Below the pieces are notes generated by a model. The model had not been told where the DNA came from, did no database searches, and saw only the letters and a program-made list of their open reading frames with translations. The position numbers were made by a program, and so were the translations under genes. Positions 43,081 through 54,612 of a stretch of 64,000 nucleotides of DNA are shown here, piece by piece. Origin of the DNA: Chrysemys picta bellii (lineage: Eukaryota; Chordata; Testudines; Emydidae). The stretch spans positions 66,542,506-66,606,505 of the forward strand of contig NC_088794.1 in the NCBI RefSeq assembly GCF_011386835.1, in the 5' to 3' direction. The first letter of the stretch is position 1; every line of letters begins with the position of its first letter.

Positions 43081-44480
43081 CCTGGTCATTGTTCAAGGAC
43101 CCTACTATGTGTCAAGTTACCACCCAATATCCTTGCTGTCAGTGTGTTTCAAGAGGTTTGAGTGTTTGATTCTCCAACAAATCACTCCAGATGTGGATGG
43201 TGTCTTGCAGGTTGAGCAGGCAGGGTTCAGGAAAGGATACAGCACCTGTGACCACACAGACCTGGCCTTGACCACCTTTGTCGAAAACCCTTTTCAACAA
43301 ATCTAAAGACGGGAGCCGTCTTCTTGGATTTGACCACCGGCTCTGACACAGTTTGGCACAGAGGCCTTTTGTTTAAACTCTATTGAGTTGCCCCGCATTG
43401 GGTGGTTGAAGTAGGAGAGCTTTCTTTCTCCAAAAGCAGCAGTTTAGAGTATACATGGGCAACTGTTGTAGCTATTGGAAGTGTCAGATCAACGGCCTTC
43501 CTCAAGGTTCAGTTCTTTCACTGATACTGTTCAATGTGTACATCAACGACTTGCCAGCTACGCTCTCGCACAAGTTTATCTATGACGACATATGCTGCAG
43601 CTACCAAGCTCATTCCTTCTCAGAAATTAACAAGCTCTTGAATGATGATATGAAGCTCATGGCAGACTATTGTAGTAGATGGTGCCTGTGGCTGAACTTT
43701 TCCAAGACGGTTTCTAGAGTATTTCATCAGCATAATGCAAGTTCAAGACACGAGTTAAACATTTTGCTCAACAGCCAATGTCCGCAGCATGATGCAAACC
43801 CAGTTTACCTCAGTGTAACGTTGGATAGGTCATTAACATACTACAACCACTTGAGGAAGACGGCAGCCAAAGTCAGCACTCGAACAACCTGCTCAGAAAA
43901 TTGGCCTGGGATGTGAGCGCCCAGACGCTGAGAACATCAGCCCTTGCCCTCTGCTATTCAATGGTGTCACTCGTTTCACACAAAGCTGGTCGATATAGAG
44001 CTTAATAAAGCTATGCATATTGTTACTGGAACTTTATTGGCAACTCTGTTGCCATGGCTACCGATACTTAGTAACATAGCACTGCCCCATATTCACCGTG
44101 AGAAGGCCTCTGTCATGCCGCTGGCCATGATCCATGCAGATCTGGTGAGAATCCTGCCTTTGTACACAGACCTTTTCAACTACCTGCCAATTGCCTCTCT
44201 TCTATGCCCTTTATGGTCATTTATGCCACCACAAGACATGAGAGTGGAGTCTACTTGGCACGAGTGGTCAGTGATGACAGTCGTTAATCACTCTCTCATC
44301 ATTGATCCAGCCATCTGTCCACCAGGTTTTGAGCTACCCAGGCACCTATGGTCATCTCTGAACCAGTTTAAAACAGGACAGCTGTGTGGCCAATCTCTTT
44401 AAATGGTGTTTTTCTAATAACCTGCAATGCAGCTGCGGTCAACTTCAGACTATGTCACATTTTAGAGGTAAAAATCCTAA
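43081..44480 (+). pseudogene. Non-LTR reverse transcriptase, jockey-like, decayed
   Basis: Three plus-strand frames follow one another: 43109-43306 (SSYHPISLLSVCFKRFECLI, QAGFRKGYSTCDHTDLALTT), 43455-43916 (NGLPQGSVLSLILFNVYIND, FIYDDICCSY, GVTLDRSLTYYNHLRKTA-like) and 43944-44402 (thumb/C-terminal segment with KLVDIELNKAMHIVTGTL, PWLPILSNIALPHIHREKA, PGFELPRHLWSSLNQFKTG). The order is fingers, palm, thumb of a non-LTR enzyme. The catalytic motif reads IYDDI (residues 42-46 of the middle frame), lacking the Ala of YADD. Stops lie around motif A. Similar multi-copy proteins in many animals are often annotated as jockey-like. Clade assignment is uncertain. Confidence 0.8.
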
Positions 44481-46040
44481 GGCCATCTTGGGTCCTCTAA
44501 AGGACAACTAGGCGTCCATGTTTGTAAGCCTTCTTGTTCCCTCCCCACTCCAGTTTGGCACCTTTTCCTTGTTTAGGCAGGAAAGTCAGTGGCTGTCAAT
44601 CATCTAATCTGCCTAGTAACCAAAAGTCTATATAAGGCAATGTTCAGATCAGATCAGGGCTGCCCGTCTGAGTGGCAGAGTGCACAACAGACAATTAAGG
44701 GTAGGCCATTCACCCCACAAGGGTTACTTGGGAAGGGATGTTACTTACTTACACACACCTGATCCATCTTCTGTAGAGTACACTTACTGCACCCACGACG
44801 ACGCAGATATAGGGGGAAGGGAGGAGTTTAACAGCTTACCTGAAAGAACGATCACCTGATCCTGCCTCAAGATCCAGTTACCATCTAAGGGATCCAGAAG
44901 GTCCTGTGGTGCTGCTCCAACATAAAAAGGAAAAGACAACAGTAAATCAAGCTGCCAAAGATGGTATTGTAATCATTATCTGTTTGTATGTATAGTTCCC
45001 TTATTGTTACAGCCTGCCTTGTTTTATTATCTGTCTGACTGTTATCTGTTTTACCTTGTTTTTCTGGGAGTCTTGGCCACCCTCTGTAATAAATTCTGTT
45101 GTACCTTTACTTGTTTAAGTTTTTATGTGAAAATCAAGACCACGGTGATAGATACGGGTAGGAGATGAACCTGAGACCGAAAGATCTGGCACACTTTTAA
45201 TTTTAGCTCCTGTTTCGGTCAACAACATATCCTTCACGAGTACCCACTGACTTATTTTGACTGCAGGCTACTGGCTCTCCACCTGGCTGATGACAATGCT
45301 ATCAAATGGCTGGGCACATTGAGTATATGCTGATATACTGGCCAGTTCACTGCAATGGGAAGACACTACTTACAAACAACAAACTAAACAAAAATTTGCT
45401 GAGTGTGACAATCTGTGATAAGTATCTGTATTAATTACATATTTTGATCTGCATCTTAGAAGTTATTTATGTGCATAATTTACAAGATTGTAGGATAAAC
45501 TAACAAAAGCTGCTGAGGGGGTTACCACCTACTTGATGATATGAAAATCAGGATGAGTTATCCAAATCATCTTTCAGTTCTTGAACATACTCACCTACTG
45601 ATTAGACACAGCCATCAGGCCACTGATTACACCCCATTAAGGCCAAATTGGTCTAACCATCCAAACAATGGGATAGCCACCATGAGGGCTTGCTCTTTGA
45701 TAACCAACCAGGAGAAACCCTGTCTGAAGCACTAGGAGGCTTCACACGTGGGCCCTGAAACAAAGAAAATGACTGAACAATTTGGAAATGGCTTCCTGTT
45801 TGAATGTGAAGGTCTCTCCTTTATTTATTAGGACACTTTCACTGACAAGGAGGCAGCGCAGATGTGACCAGGATGGGTCACAGAAGAATATGGGCTTGCT
45901 AAGAGCAGGTGGGTTGGTTCAGTCCTTTTTCTGTAATTTAAGAAAAAAGTCCCTTTAATTTAGCTTGTAGTGATGCATAAGATTAAACAAAATGTGTGCA
46001 GTCAGTTGGCTGTATTAAAATAATTTTTCTCTAATGCGGT
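44481..46040. other. Unassigned sequence with an LTR- or 3'-UTR-like stretch
   Basis: Around 44640-45230 lies GC-balanced sequence with TATATAAGG (about 44630) and TGTAATAAATTCTGTTG (about 45085), promoter- and polyadenylation-like words in the order expected of an LTR in plus orientation. No borders were found, so I leave it unassigned. Confidence 0.3.
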
Positions 46041-48036
46041 GTTCCAAATCCTAAATAAAAATACTTCATAAGAAGGCTGTTGGTCAATATAATTGCTCAT
46101 GGATTCCTGAAGGTGCCCCAACCAACCAAGATGGACCTGCACTGTAATAAGCGGTTAGCATAAACAGGGTAGTATAGCCCGGCACCAGTCTAAAAGTAGA
46201 AAAATTATGAGATTCCACCCCACAACAGGCAAGGGGAAGAGGCCAGACACCTAAAGGGCACTCAGAGAATAGAAAGAGGACAGAAGAACAGCTAGCCCCA
46301 TAACCCTGACTCTGACAGAAACCCAGCATTTTAGAAAACAGTCACATCACCTGAGAAATGCAATGGATTTAGCCTCTTATTTTAAATCTGAGTTTAACAA
46401 GGTGAAAGATACCAAGCTGGAAGTTGACCTTGGCCATTTATTCACAGGAGATGATAATACACAAGAGTTGTTGTGTGACATGGAGACTTGTGCAACTGAA
46501 ACAGGACTAAGACCACCAAATCATTTCACTAAGAGACCACATAGTCATCACACAGTAATAATTTTTGGCCACTATTCCAAACTAGGATGGATTTCAAGTG
46601 GTGATCTAAAGGTTAAACCCTTCATAGTCCATTGACTTCAAGCCATCCACTCCCCCAGTTTAGCTACTCTTTTAACAGACATAAAGAGTACTATTTTACT
46701 TTTTAACATTTATGGCATATTACATTGAATCACTGTAGTAATTTCTATTTGTTTGGTGGGATGTCTAGAATCCCCTAGAAGGTGAGCACCAAATAAATTT
46801 TATTATACCCATAATTTTATGGTATAGCTCAATATAAAACCAAATGTTCTATTAGCTAATGTAACTGAATATTCTCTAAATTTTCACTGAGGAACAGCGC
46901 ACAGCTGTTTTGAAGTGCAAATATTCCTGAAATAGATACGTTTTGGAAAACTCATAGTGCTACATGGCCTTCACACTCATAATCTCACCTGTGTGAAATT
47001 GCTCTTCTATTAGTGCCGAGATAAACATGGAATGTTTGAGACTACTGGATGAGTCACAGCCTGCCAGAGGACTCTTAACCCCCTTAGTGCTTTTTCGTTT
47101 CTCTAGTTACACTTGGTTACTTTGGGCCTGATCCCATTCTCACTTACACTGGTTCTATACCACTTTAATCCCATTGACTGCAGGGGAGTAAGTGAAAAGA
47201 GAATCTGATCTGTATTTATTTTTTATCATACTAAAATAGGTAAAAAGTTTTATATATGGCTAAGGTAGAGTATATGGAAGCTTTAAGTTTGGCTTTTCTT
47301 CTGCCTGAGTAACAAATAGCACTGGCTTTTATGCTACTGACCATGCCTATTTTTCTGATTTTTTACTCATTTTCCAAGGAGCGTGCAACACTTTTGTTCA
47401 GCATTCACTGTATGGGCTCTTATCCATGGCTGCTGTTCTGCTCTGGGGTATAACTCTTAGTTGTTGTATTGTTGCATATACTGATCACATTTTTGTTTTC
47501 ACCGTAATTTCCTTATCAGCCCCCAGGTACAGAGGAACTTTTATGACATTTCTATCACCTGTCATTGGTCTCATTTGACTTTAATTTGCTTGACTGTTGT
47601 TGCTTGTACACTGTTTATCTGCACAGTTTTTGGAGCAATATATTTTTGTTGTGCACATTGGCAAAATCAGACCCCTCTACATTTAAAAAGAGAGACAAAT
47701 GTGCCTGTCTCCTTCAGAGCAAAAGTAGCATTCTCCCTTAGAAAGCTGGAGAGACCAAAAAGCAAATGTTAAGATTATGAAGAATGCAAGGGAAAAGGTC
47801 AGATATCTTAATCATAAAGGAAAAGGAGTATGTGCACGTGTGTGTAAGAGCCCCATTACCTACAACATACAGAATTCTTAAGGACTGTTCTTAAAGATGA
47901 GTCAACCAAATCAGACTTCAGTTCTTCATATGAAACTTTGCAAGCACTAATTACTTCTATGCACAATTTTTGCTCACTCTTGTGGCAAGTATCACTAAAT
48001 GGGCCTTCTTCACATGGTCTTATAATTTCTGCTTCC
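46041..48036. other. Unassigned AT-rich sequence
   Basis: No recognised gene. Frames at 46084-46329, 46363-46635 and 47575-47772 have no known motif. A weak old-repeat copy lies at 47124-47208. Confidence 0.45.
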
Positions 48037-48203
48037 TAGGCTATGTCAATACTATACTACACTGCAGTCTACAGGGTGTGAATTGCAGAATGCACCAAAC
48101 TGCTGCACACTAGGTACCTTTTAGTTCATGCCAGCAGCATCCACATGAGGCACTTAGCATGCAACACACACCCTGTAATCTGCACAGTGTAGACAAGCCC
48201 TTA
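48037..48203. mobile_element. Harbinger-type MITE, about 167 bp
   Basis: The left end TAGGCTATGTCAATACTATA, followed by CTACACTGCAG, faces a right end whose reverse complement is TAAGGGCTTGTCTACACTGT. Inside, ACAGGGTGTGAATTGCAGA faces ACACACCCTGTAATCTGC. The left end looks disturbed by a small insertion. Confidence 0.7.
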
Positions 48204-49130
48204 GTATACAAGCATGATTTTAGTCTTGGAAGAAATGCTTGTTTGCTGTTGGCAGTTTTTTTATAGGGCTGTGGCAAACAGCATAATTTTTTTTCTTCTG
48301 TCTTAATCTCTCCTGTTAGAGTTAATTCTTGAGGCAGAGATGCTCCCTGGGAACTGACTTTGGTGGTTGAGCTGAGATCCCCTGAAAGTTATGATTGCCT
48401 GTATGCCATGCATGAGCATATCAGTTTGAGGACTGATGTGTATATGCAAATAAAACAAGTTGCACCAGACATCATGTCACTGATTTCTCCATCAGCAGGA
48501 AGCAGACCTACAAAAGCTCCAATGTCTGCTACCACAACAATAAGGCAACATGTACTATCACTTGTGCACAATGATTATCCATTTACCTGCCACAAAACTA
48601 TTTTTGCTCAGTTTCTGCAAAATGTATGGATACAAGTGGGATTTGTATGTGCAAAATCAATAATTTATGGATGCAAGTGAGAGTGAATTCAAATAAGCGT
48701 CTACATAAGTGGAGGCCCTTTTTGAAGATGAAGCCCCAATTATTATTAAAGAGGACAATGGAGATACCAATAATGTAGAAAAAGGAGAGTAAAAGATAGT
48801 GGAATAAAGCTTGGCAATGCTAATATTGTCTATATTAAGAACAGTCAAATCAGTATCTACAAGAAAATTGAAATGTTCTTATAGCACTAGCTATTCTAAG
48901 AAACACAAGCAATGCAATTTAAAGCAAATCTATTATCTAATAAACATACAGACATTTTGCCAAGAATAACAAATCCAGAAATATCCAATAAGCTGCTTAA
49001 CTGTTTATAGATAGTGAAAGCTATTTGAAGGGAGAGGCATAGGCCTGCATCCTCCTCTGCTTTACACTGGTTTATGCTGATGTAACTCCAGTGACTTCAG
49101 TAAAATAGAACTCCTAATCTCCACCTGCAT
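48204..49130. other. Unassigned sequence
   Basis: No gene recognised. A copy of the old TTTACACTGGT / TAACTCCAGTGA repeat is at 49041-49102. Confidence 0.4.
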
Positions 49131-49134
49131 GGAG

Positions 49135-49400
49135 CAGGGCCGCCCAGAGGATTTAGGGGGCCTGGGGCAAAGCGGGGGAGCTTGTACTCACCGGGCGGCG
49201 CTCCGAGTCTGTGGCGGCGGCATTTTGGCAGCAGGGGGCCCTTCAGTAACTCCACGTCTTCTTCAGCACTGAATGGCCCCCCGCCGCCGAAATGCCGCCG
49301 AAGACCTGGAGCAACTGAAGGGCCCCCTGCCACCAAAATGCCACCGAAGACCCGGACCGCCGCCAGGTGAGGAAAGGGACTCTTGGCCAGGGCTCGCAGG
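49135..49400. repeat. GC-rich partial hAT-like element
   Basis: It begins CAGGGCCGCCCAGAGG, a CAGGG-type hAT start, and continues GC-rich with repeated AAATGCC(G/A)CCGAAGACC words (49296-49311 and 49336-49351). No matching right end was found, so it is probably truncated. Confidence 0.45.
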
Positions 49401-49565
49401 GCCCTTGCTGCCCCCCCACTCCCCGGGCTGCCCTGGCATGGAGAAGAATCAGGCTTTTAGTTTGAGTTGTTGCTATTGGCCTGGTTGGTATTGCAGGCAT
49501 TAATTAATTATTTTTGGTATGTGTATCTAAGATGAAAAATAAGGTCCATTTTAAATAAACCTGAA
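49401..49565. other. Short unassigned spacer
   Basis: Nothing recognised. Confidence 0.35.
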
Positions 49566-50068
49566 TACTGTATATACTCGTTCATAAGCTGAATATTTCT
49601 GGTAAAAAGGTGACGCATCAAAGAATGGGGGTCGGCTTATAAATGAGTCTACACCAAAATTTGATGATTTTAAACTCAGTGAATTGAATATCTAGTACAT
49701 TGTCGTTTTGTTTACCTGGAGCGTCTGCAGGCCTGGAGCCCCTCAGCTCCCTGTGGCCACGGTTCACCGTTCCCAGGCAATGGGAGCTGCGGGAAGTGAC
49801 ACGCCACTTCCTGCAGCTTCCATTGGCTGGGAACGGCAAACTGCGGCCACTGGAAGCAGAGGGGCTCCGTGCCTGTGAACGCCCCAGGTAAACAAAACGG
49901 CTAGGCCTGCTAGAGGCTTAACCTAACGGGCCAGGAGCCAAAGTTTGCCAACCCCTGAAATATAGGGTCGGCTTATGAAAGGGTCATACCGTTTTTGCTA
50001 TTTTTACCTAACCATCTTGGGGGGGTCAGCTTATAAACGAACGGGCTAATGAACGAGTATGTATGGTA
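49566..50068. mobile_element. Inverted-repeat element with TACTCGTTCATAAGC ends
   Basis: The left end TACTGTATATACTCGTTCAT continues AAGC. The reverse complement of the right end is TACCATACATACTCGTTCAT then TAGC, 20 of 24 bases alike. GGGGTCGGCTTATAAATGAG (near 49627) faces TCAGCTTATAAACGAACGGG (near 50026) just inside. The interior is CpG-rich, with its own inverted words (CAATGGGAGCTGCGGGAAGT against CTTCCTGCAGCTTCCATTGG). The target duplication is ambiguous, so no superfamily is given. Confidence 0.75.
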
Positions 50069-51077
50069 CATACATAACACCACATTTGTTATGTTCTTGT
50101 TTGCTTCACAGCACTGAAGCTGTATCCCTTCCTTTCTCTTCCTTTCATTGATGTTAGGCCTTATAGCATAGTTGCCATCCCATCAGGATTGTCCTGGAGT
50201 CTTCAGAAATCCAAGCTTAATCTTTAATGAAAGATTATGTCATGTGATAACACATCCAGGAATACGTCCAACCAGAACTGGCAACCCTGTCTTATAGAGA
50301 TTATACAGTCAGTAAAATATTTTCTCTTTCCTTTAGGCTGTTATAGATTTCCCCCAAACATCTATGCAGATATGCAAGTGTTTTAAAGATTTAAAAAATG
50401 ACATTCAAGTTTTAAGCCAAGGTCTTGAGAAAGAAAAAGAAGTTTTCTTATTCAACTTCCCATAACTTAAAGGTTATAGATTTATTTTGAACATCAGAGC
50501 TAACTAAGAAGTTCCTGGGTTGGTTCTGGAGATGGCTACTGGGATAGGGGAGGAATGGAAGCCAGATTGGGGCTATGAAAACCTTTTCAGGAAGCTCAGT
50601 CTAGACATTGCAGACTTTTTTCACCTGTGGGTTGCAGAATATTATAAATATGGAACAAACACAAAGCTGAGCCTGAGTGTGAAGTTGATGCACTTTGTTC
50701 AAATGGCTCTACTGAAAGACAGCTGAAAAAGTAGAATGTGACACAACTGAACAATCTCTCTGTCATTATAAACTGGCCACAGATCACCTGTGAATTTTCT
50801 CTATCTGGATCCAAAGAACCTTCTCTGCACTTCATTCCTTCCCCCACCTCCCCCAACTCACACCTCCTCACCAAACACTTGACCTTTCCTAACTCTTACA
50901 AAAGGCTCTCATTCTGTCCTCCGTTGTCTCTGAAAATCCCATCTCTCCTCTTCTCCCCAACCCTCACTGCCCTTGTTCCCCTTCCTCTCCTACCTGTCCT
51001 CAAAACCACACTTCTCTCCCACTGCCCCCAAACACTCTCATTCTGCCTTGTCTTTCTCACACTCCCTCAAAACCTCC
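50069..51077. other. Unassigned sequence with a C/T-rich section
   Basis: No recognised gene. 50810-51075 is C/T-rich and opens frames of up to 114 codons without motifs. Confidence 0.4.
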
Positions 51078-51458
51078 TGTGACAGGGCAGTTTTCTCTCC
51101 CACCCTGGGGTTCCTCAGGAACAATCTTGGACACCCCTTGCTCGTCAAGACCTCTGTGAATTTTATTAATGTTACCACCACCAAGTCCCCATCACAATCC
51201 CCATGCAGCACTTCTAACTACAGCATCCTTCAACCGTCAGCCCTTTCTCCAGGAAGCTAAGGTGCTCTGCTAGCCCCTCCTCCCTTAGCACTGCCTTCCT
51301 CTGCTTTTAACTAGTCTCCCCAGCTGGAGGGATAATTAGCACCTTAGCTCCCAGTCTGTTTACGCAATTAAGTACTCTGTCCCTTTCCTGGTGGAGCTAA
51401 TTAATGCTTAAGTAATAAGAATGCTGGGTCAGTTACTGACTCTCAGCACTCTGTTACA
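51078..51458 (-). repeat. Solo LTR, minus orientation, 381 bp
   Basis: On the minus strand it starts TGTAACAGAGTGCTGAGAG and ends CTGCCCTGTCACA, giving TG...CA ends. AACATTAATAAAATTCACAG provides the polyadenylation signal about 90 bases before the end. Flanking pentamers CCTCC (left) and CTTCC (right) agree at 4 of 5, fitting an aged target duplication. No internal genes adjoin it. Confidence 0.6.
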
Positions 51459-53990
51459 CTTCCTTATTCCCCTGTTTCTTCCAGCCTATCTTTCTCCTCT
51501 CTCCAAACCTCGTCCACCAAATATCCCCGCCTAAGGTCCCTCAAGGTACATTCTCCTCTTCAGACCTGAACCACCTCTTTCCTTGGGCGGGGGTATAAAA
51601 ACATCATAAACTGCTTATACTTTCCAAAAATCACTTACTGAGGCCAAGCATAGAAAGTTCCAACTCAATGAGATTTTTTTCTGAGTTATGCACATGTGAA
51701 AACAAGGTAATGCAAGTCCTGATATAACCTTAACTATAGTTTGTTATTGTGCAAACTATAATAATTAGACCTAAGCCAAGCAAGCACTGCTTTATACACA
51801 TTTGTGAGCTTTGACAAGAACATGGAATAGCTATTATGTAGATTCCCTTGGGGATTACATTAAGAGTACCTAGGCCTCAGTACGATTTTCTCTTTTTCAT
51901 AACAGGACAGACAACTGTGTGTTAAGATCATTAGAGAACATTATGGTTGAGAAGTCACTGTTAAAAGTGAAAAAGATCCTTCCTCTGTGACATAAGTATA
52001 GAATGGGATCTCTAAATTTCAATCTATAAGCAACACAGATATTAAAATCCCTTTAGAGAGACGTAGGTGTTGGCAAACAGTTTGGCTCTGAATGCAAACA
52101 CCCCCGTACCTCATGAATTTGTATTCTGAGCCAAAAAAGCCATAGGAGTATAAATAAGTGTTCAGCTGACTAGTGGGTTTCTCAAACCATTTTGCATGCT
52201 TGCTCCAAACACTCTCCTTACTAAAATATTTTGTAGGCATCTTCATTCGAGATAATAAAAACCTGCCAGAGATTTGTTATTCTTTTACATTAGGTACACA
52301 TTAAACTCTCTAAAAAACAACAAATTCCTTAGGAAAAAATTAAAATTAAATAAGTGACAAAGGCATTTTCTTTTCTTTCTAACTTGTTCTAAAATTAAGA
52401 TCATTTACCAGTCCAAATAATTGTCCTTGCTCAGACAGAGAAGTGAATGCAATATATTCAATATCAGGTTCAAATACCCAAGGAAGTTTGCATGTTCACT
52501 TTTTTCTTTAATTTATATATATACAGGAGCTGAATACTACTTTCATCATGGATTAATTCGACTGACCTCAGTAGACTTATTCCTGATTGACACAGTGTAA
52601 ATGAGAGGAAAATCAGACCCTGGGGTTATACTAGCACAAATCTGAGGTATGAGAGAAGAATGGAGGCCTACTGCCTTCAATTGAGTTAAAACTGATTTAC
52701 ACCAATGTCAGTGAAATCAGAATCAGGCCTATTTTGTTTATTTTCGTGCATGCTGAAATAATGCTCAGAGTACCTCATTCCAACTAGATGAAACTAAAAG
52801 AAGATGTAACTAAAACCTCTGGGAGAAAATAAATCCAGATCCTCTGTAATAAACAAAAGCTTGTGTCTGCACCACTAAGCAATTGTTAAACAAGCTTCTT
52901 TTTTTAAGAAGTCTGCCTACGCAGCTTCCTGGGCAGGTAGTGCTGGTCCAACCCATGCCCTTGGGACATTTCAGCCACTCTAATTGGTTGATGACTCATG
53001 TTTTCTTTCCCCACCTCTCCCCATGTTCCTGTAAATACAATAGTTCCAGGAAAAAATATATTTGCTGGGATTCTTGTTGCGAGTGTGTGCATGTCAATAT
53101 CCAGGGTGTTAGAAAAGAAGAAGAACAAATAAAAAGGCATTGCATTGAGATCAGATAGTTCAATTATAGGAAAACATTTTGACCTTTTATCATGCTGAAG
53201 CCATCTCTCTCTCTTCTTGCTCTGGAACTAGTCTCATTTAGTTAAACAAAATCCATGGAGGAGACTGAGCATCAGGAATAAAATACAAAGTATACCAAAG
53301 GAAATTAGAAAAGGGTAAAACATAAGTAATGAGAATAAAATCTGGCCCTTATTTAGTATATCATATACTGTACAACTCTGATGCCAAGAAGAATATTAGT
53401 GAAATAAGGTATTACTCTGTGTCCAGAGAAGACAGAATCTGGTCCTGAATGAATTGTGGCTGGTGTCTAATGAGTCTATCAACTTTGTGTGTCTATGCAG
53501 GGATTCATAGGTGGGGTGGAGTGGGGGGAGGGAGATATCTTTGCTTGCCAACTTTATCCTCCCTTTGTCAGAGCACAGGCAGTGTCCATAAGAGTCCCAG
53601 AAGGGCCAGCTTCTAATCAGTTACTCTATTGAAGTCAATTTACGACATTGTAAATAAGATTAGAGTCTAGGTCAAAATGGCTCCATTTTAAACCAAATTT
53701 TCCATCTATTATAAACAATGAAAGTGAATGACTGAGAAATGTCTCAATTGTGCCACTTTCTACCTGTTGCTCAGTACCTTACTCCTCAAGTGTTCCCATT
53801 GAAATCAAGATTACTACTCAACATTAGTGGCAAAATTTGCTCTTTTGTGTTCTCTAACAATAAGTGGTTGTCCAGATGAAATTAATTACATTTTTGTCAC
53901 AATAAAAATAATAATCTACAAAACTAGTTAAAGTGTTTCTTATACTTACTGGGCCAGCTCCTCTGTCATAACTCCACTGACATCAACTGG
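51459..53990. other. Unassigned AT-rich sequence
   Basis: No recognised gene. Weak copies of the old TTACAC...CACTGA repeat lie near 52555-52618, 52686-52730 and 53945-53998. Confidence 0.45.
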
Positions 53991-53998
53991 GCTACAAT

Positions 53999-54121
53999 TA
54001 GGGTGACCACATAGCAAGGGTGAAAAATCGGGACAGAGGGTGGGGGTAATAGGAACCTATATAAGAAAAAGTCCCAAATATCAAGACTGTCCCTATAAAA
54101 TCGGGACATCTGGTCACCCTA
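53999..54121. mobile_element. hAT-type MITE, 123 bp, copy 2
   Basis: It begins TAGGGTGACCACA and ends TCTGGTCACCCTA. It is flanked by a perfect 8-bp duplication GCTACAAT (53991-53998 and 54122-54129). The body (GTGAAAAATCGGGACAG, GACTGTCCCTATAAAATCGG) matches copy 1 at 18084-18205. Confidence 0.95.
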
Positions 54122-54129
54122 GCTACAAT

Positions 54130-54524
54130 TTATAAAAGTAGAAGACCTGGGCAATTGTTAACACTTTGGGTTTGTTAAACTCCATTTATGTATCTGAGTA
54201 CTATATAGTATCCTGTTATGTTTGAAAGATTCTGGTGGCAAGTCATCTTAAATTCTTCTCCCTCACTGTGCAATGGTTGCATGCCGGGAAGCAACACATT
54301 TTGTGAAACCAGACTTGCTGGTATTACTTTGGGGTTCTTTCAAATCCAGCTAAATAAAATGGTGAAAAACAAGGGCTGAATCCTTTTCTATTCTGTACTC
54401 AGTCACCTCCAGGGCAGCTGCATTGATTTCTGCTTCTTCTAAGTAGACAGCAAGTCCAGTGGGCCACACTATGCTCTCACTGACACTGGTGTAAATATGG
54501 AGTAACTCCACTAAAGTCACTGGA
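54130..54524. other. Unassigned spacer ending in an old repeat
   Basis: The last 46 bases (54479-54524, ACTGGTGTAAATATGGAGTA then ACTCCACTAAAGTCAC) are the clearest copy of the recurring old repeat. CR1 is inserted directly at its end. Confidence 0.4.
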
Positions 54525-54612
54525 ATCATAGAATCATAGAATATCAGGGTTGAAAGGGACCTCAGGAGGTCATCTAGTCCAACCCCCTGCTCAAAACAGG
54601 ACCAATCCCCAA

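Noticed and set aside
49097..49503. Possible CpG-island promoter at 49.1-49.5 kb
   Set aside because: The GC-rich block starts like a CAGGG-type transposon and has duplicated internal words. No gene begins nearby.
50738..51260. Overlapping frames of 114 and 95 codons, Ser/Leu/Pro-rich
   Set aside because: The C/T-rich tract next to and inside a solo LTR explains the openness. No signal peptide or domain pattern is convincing.
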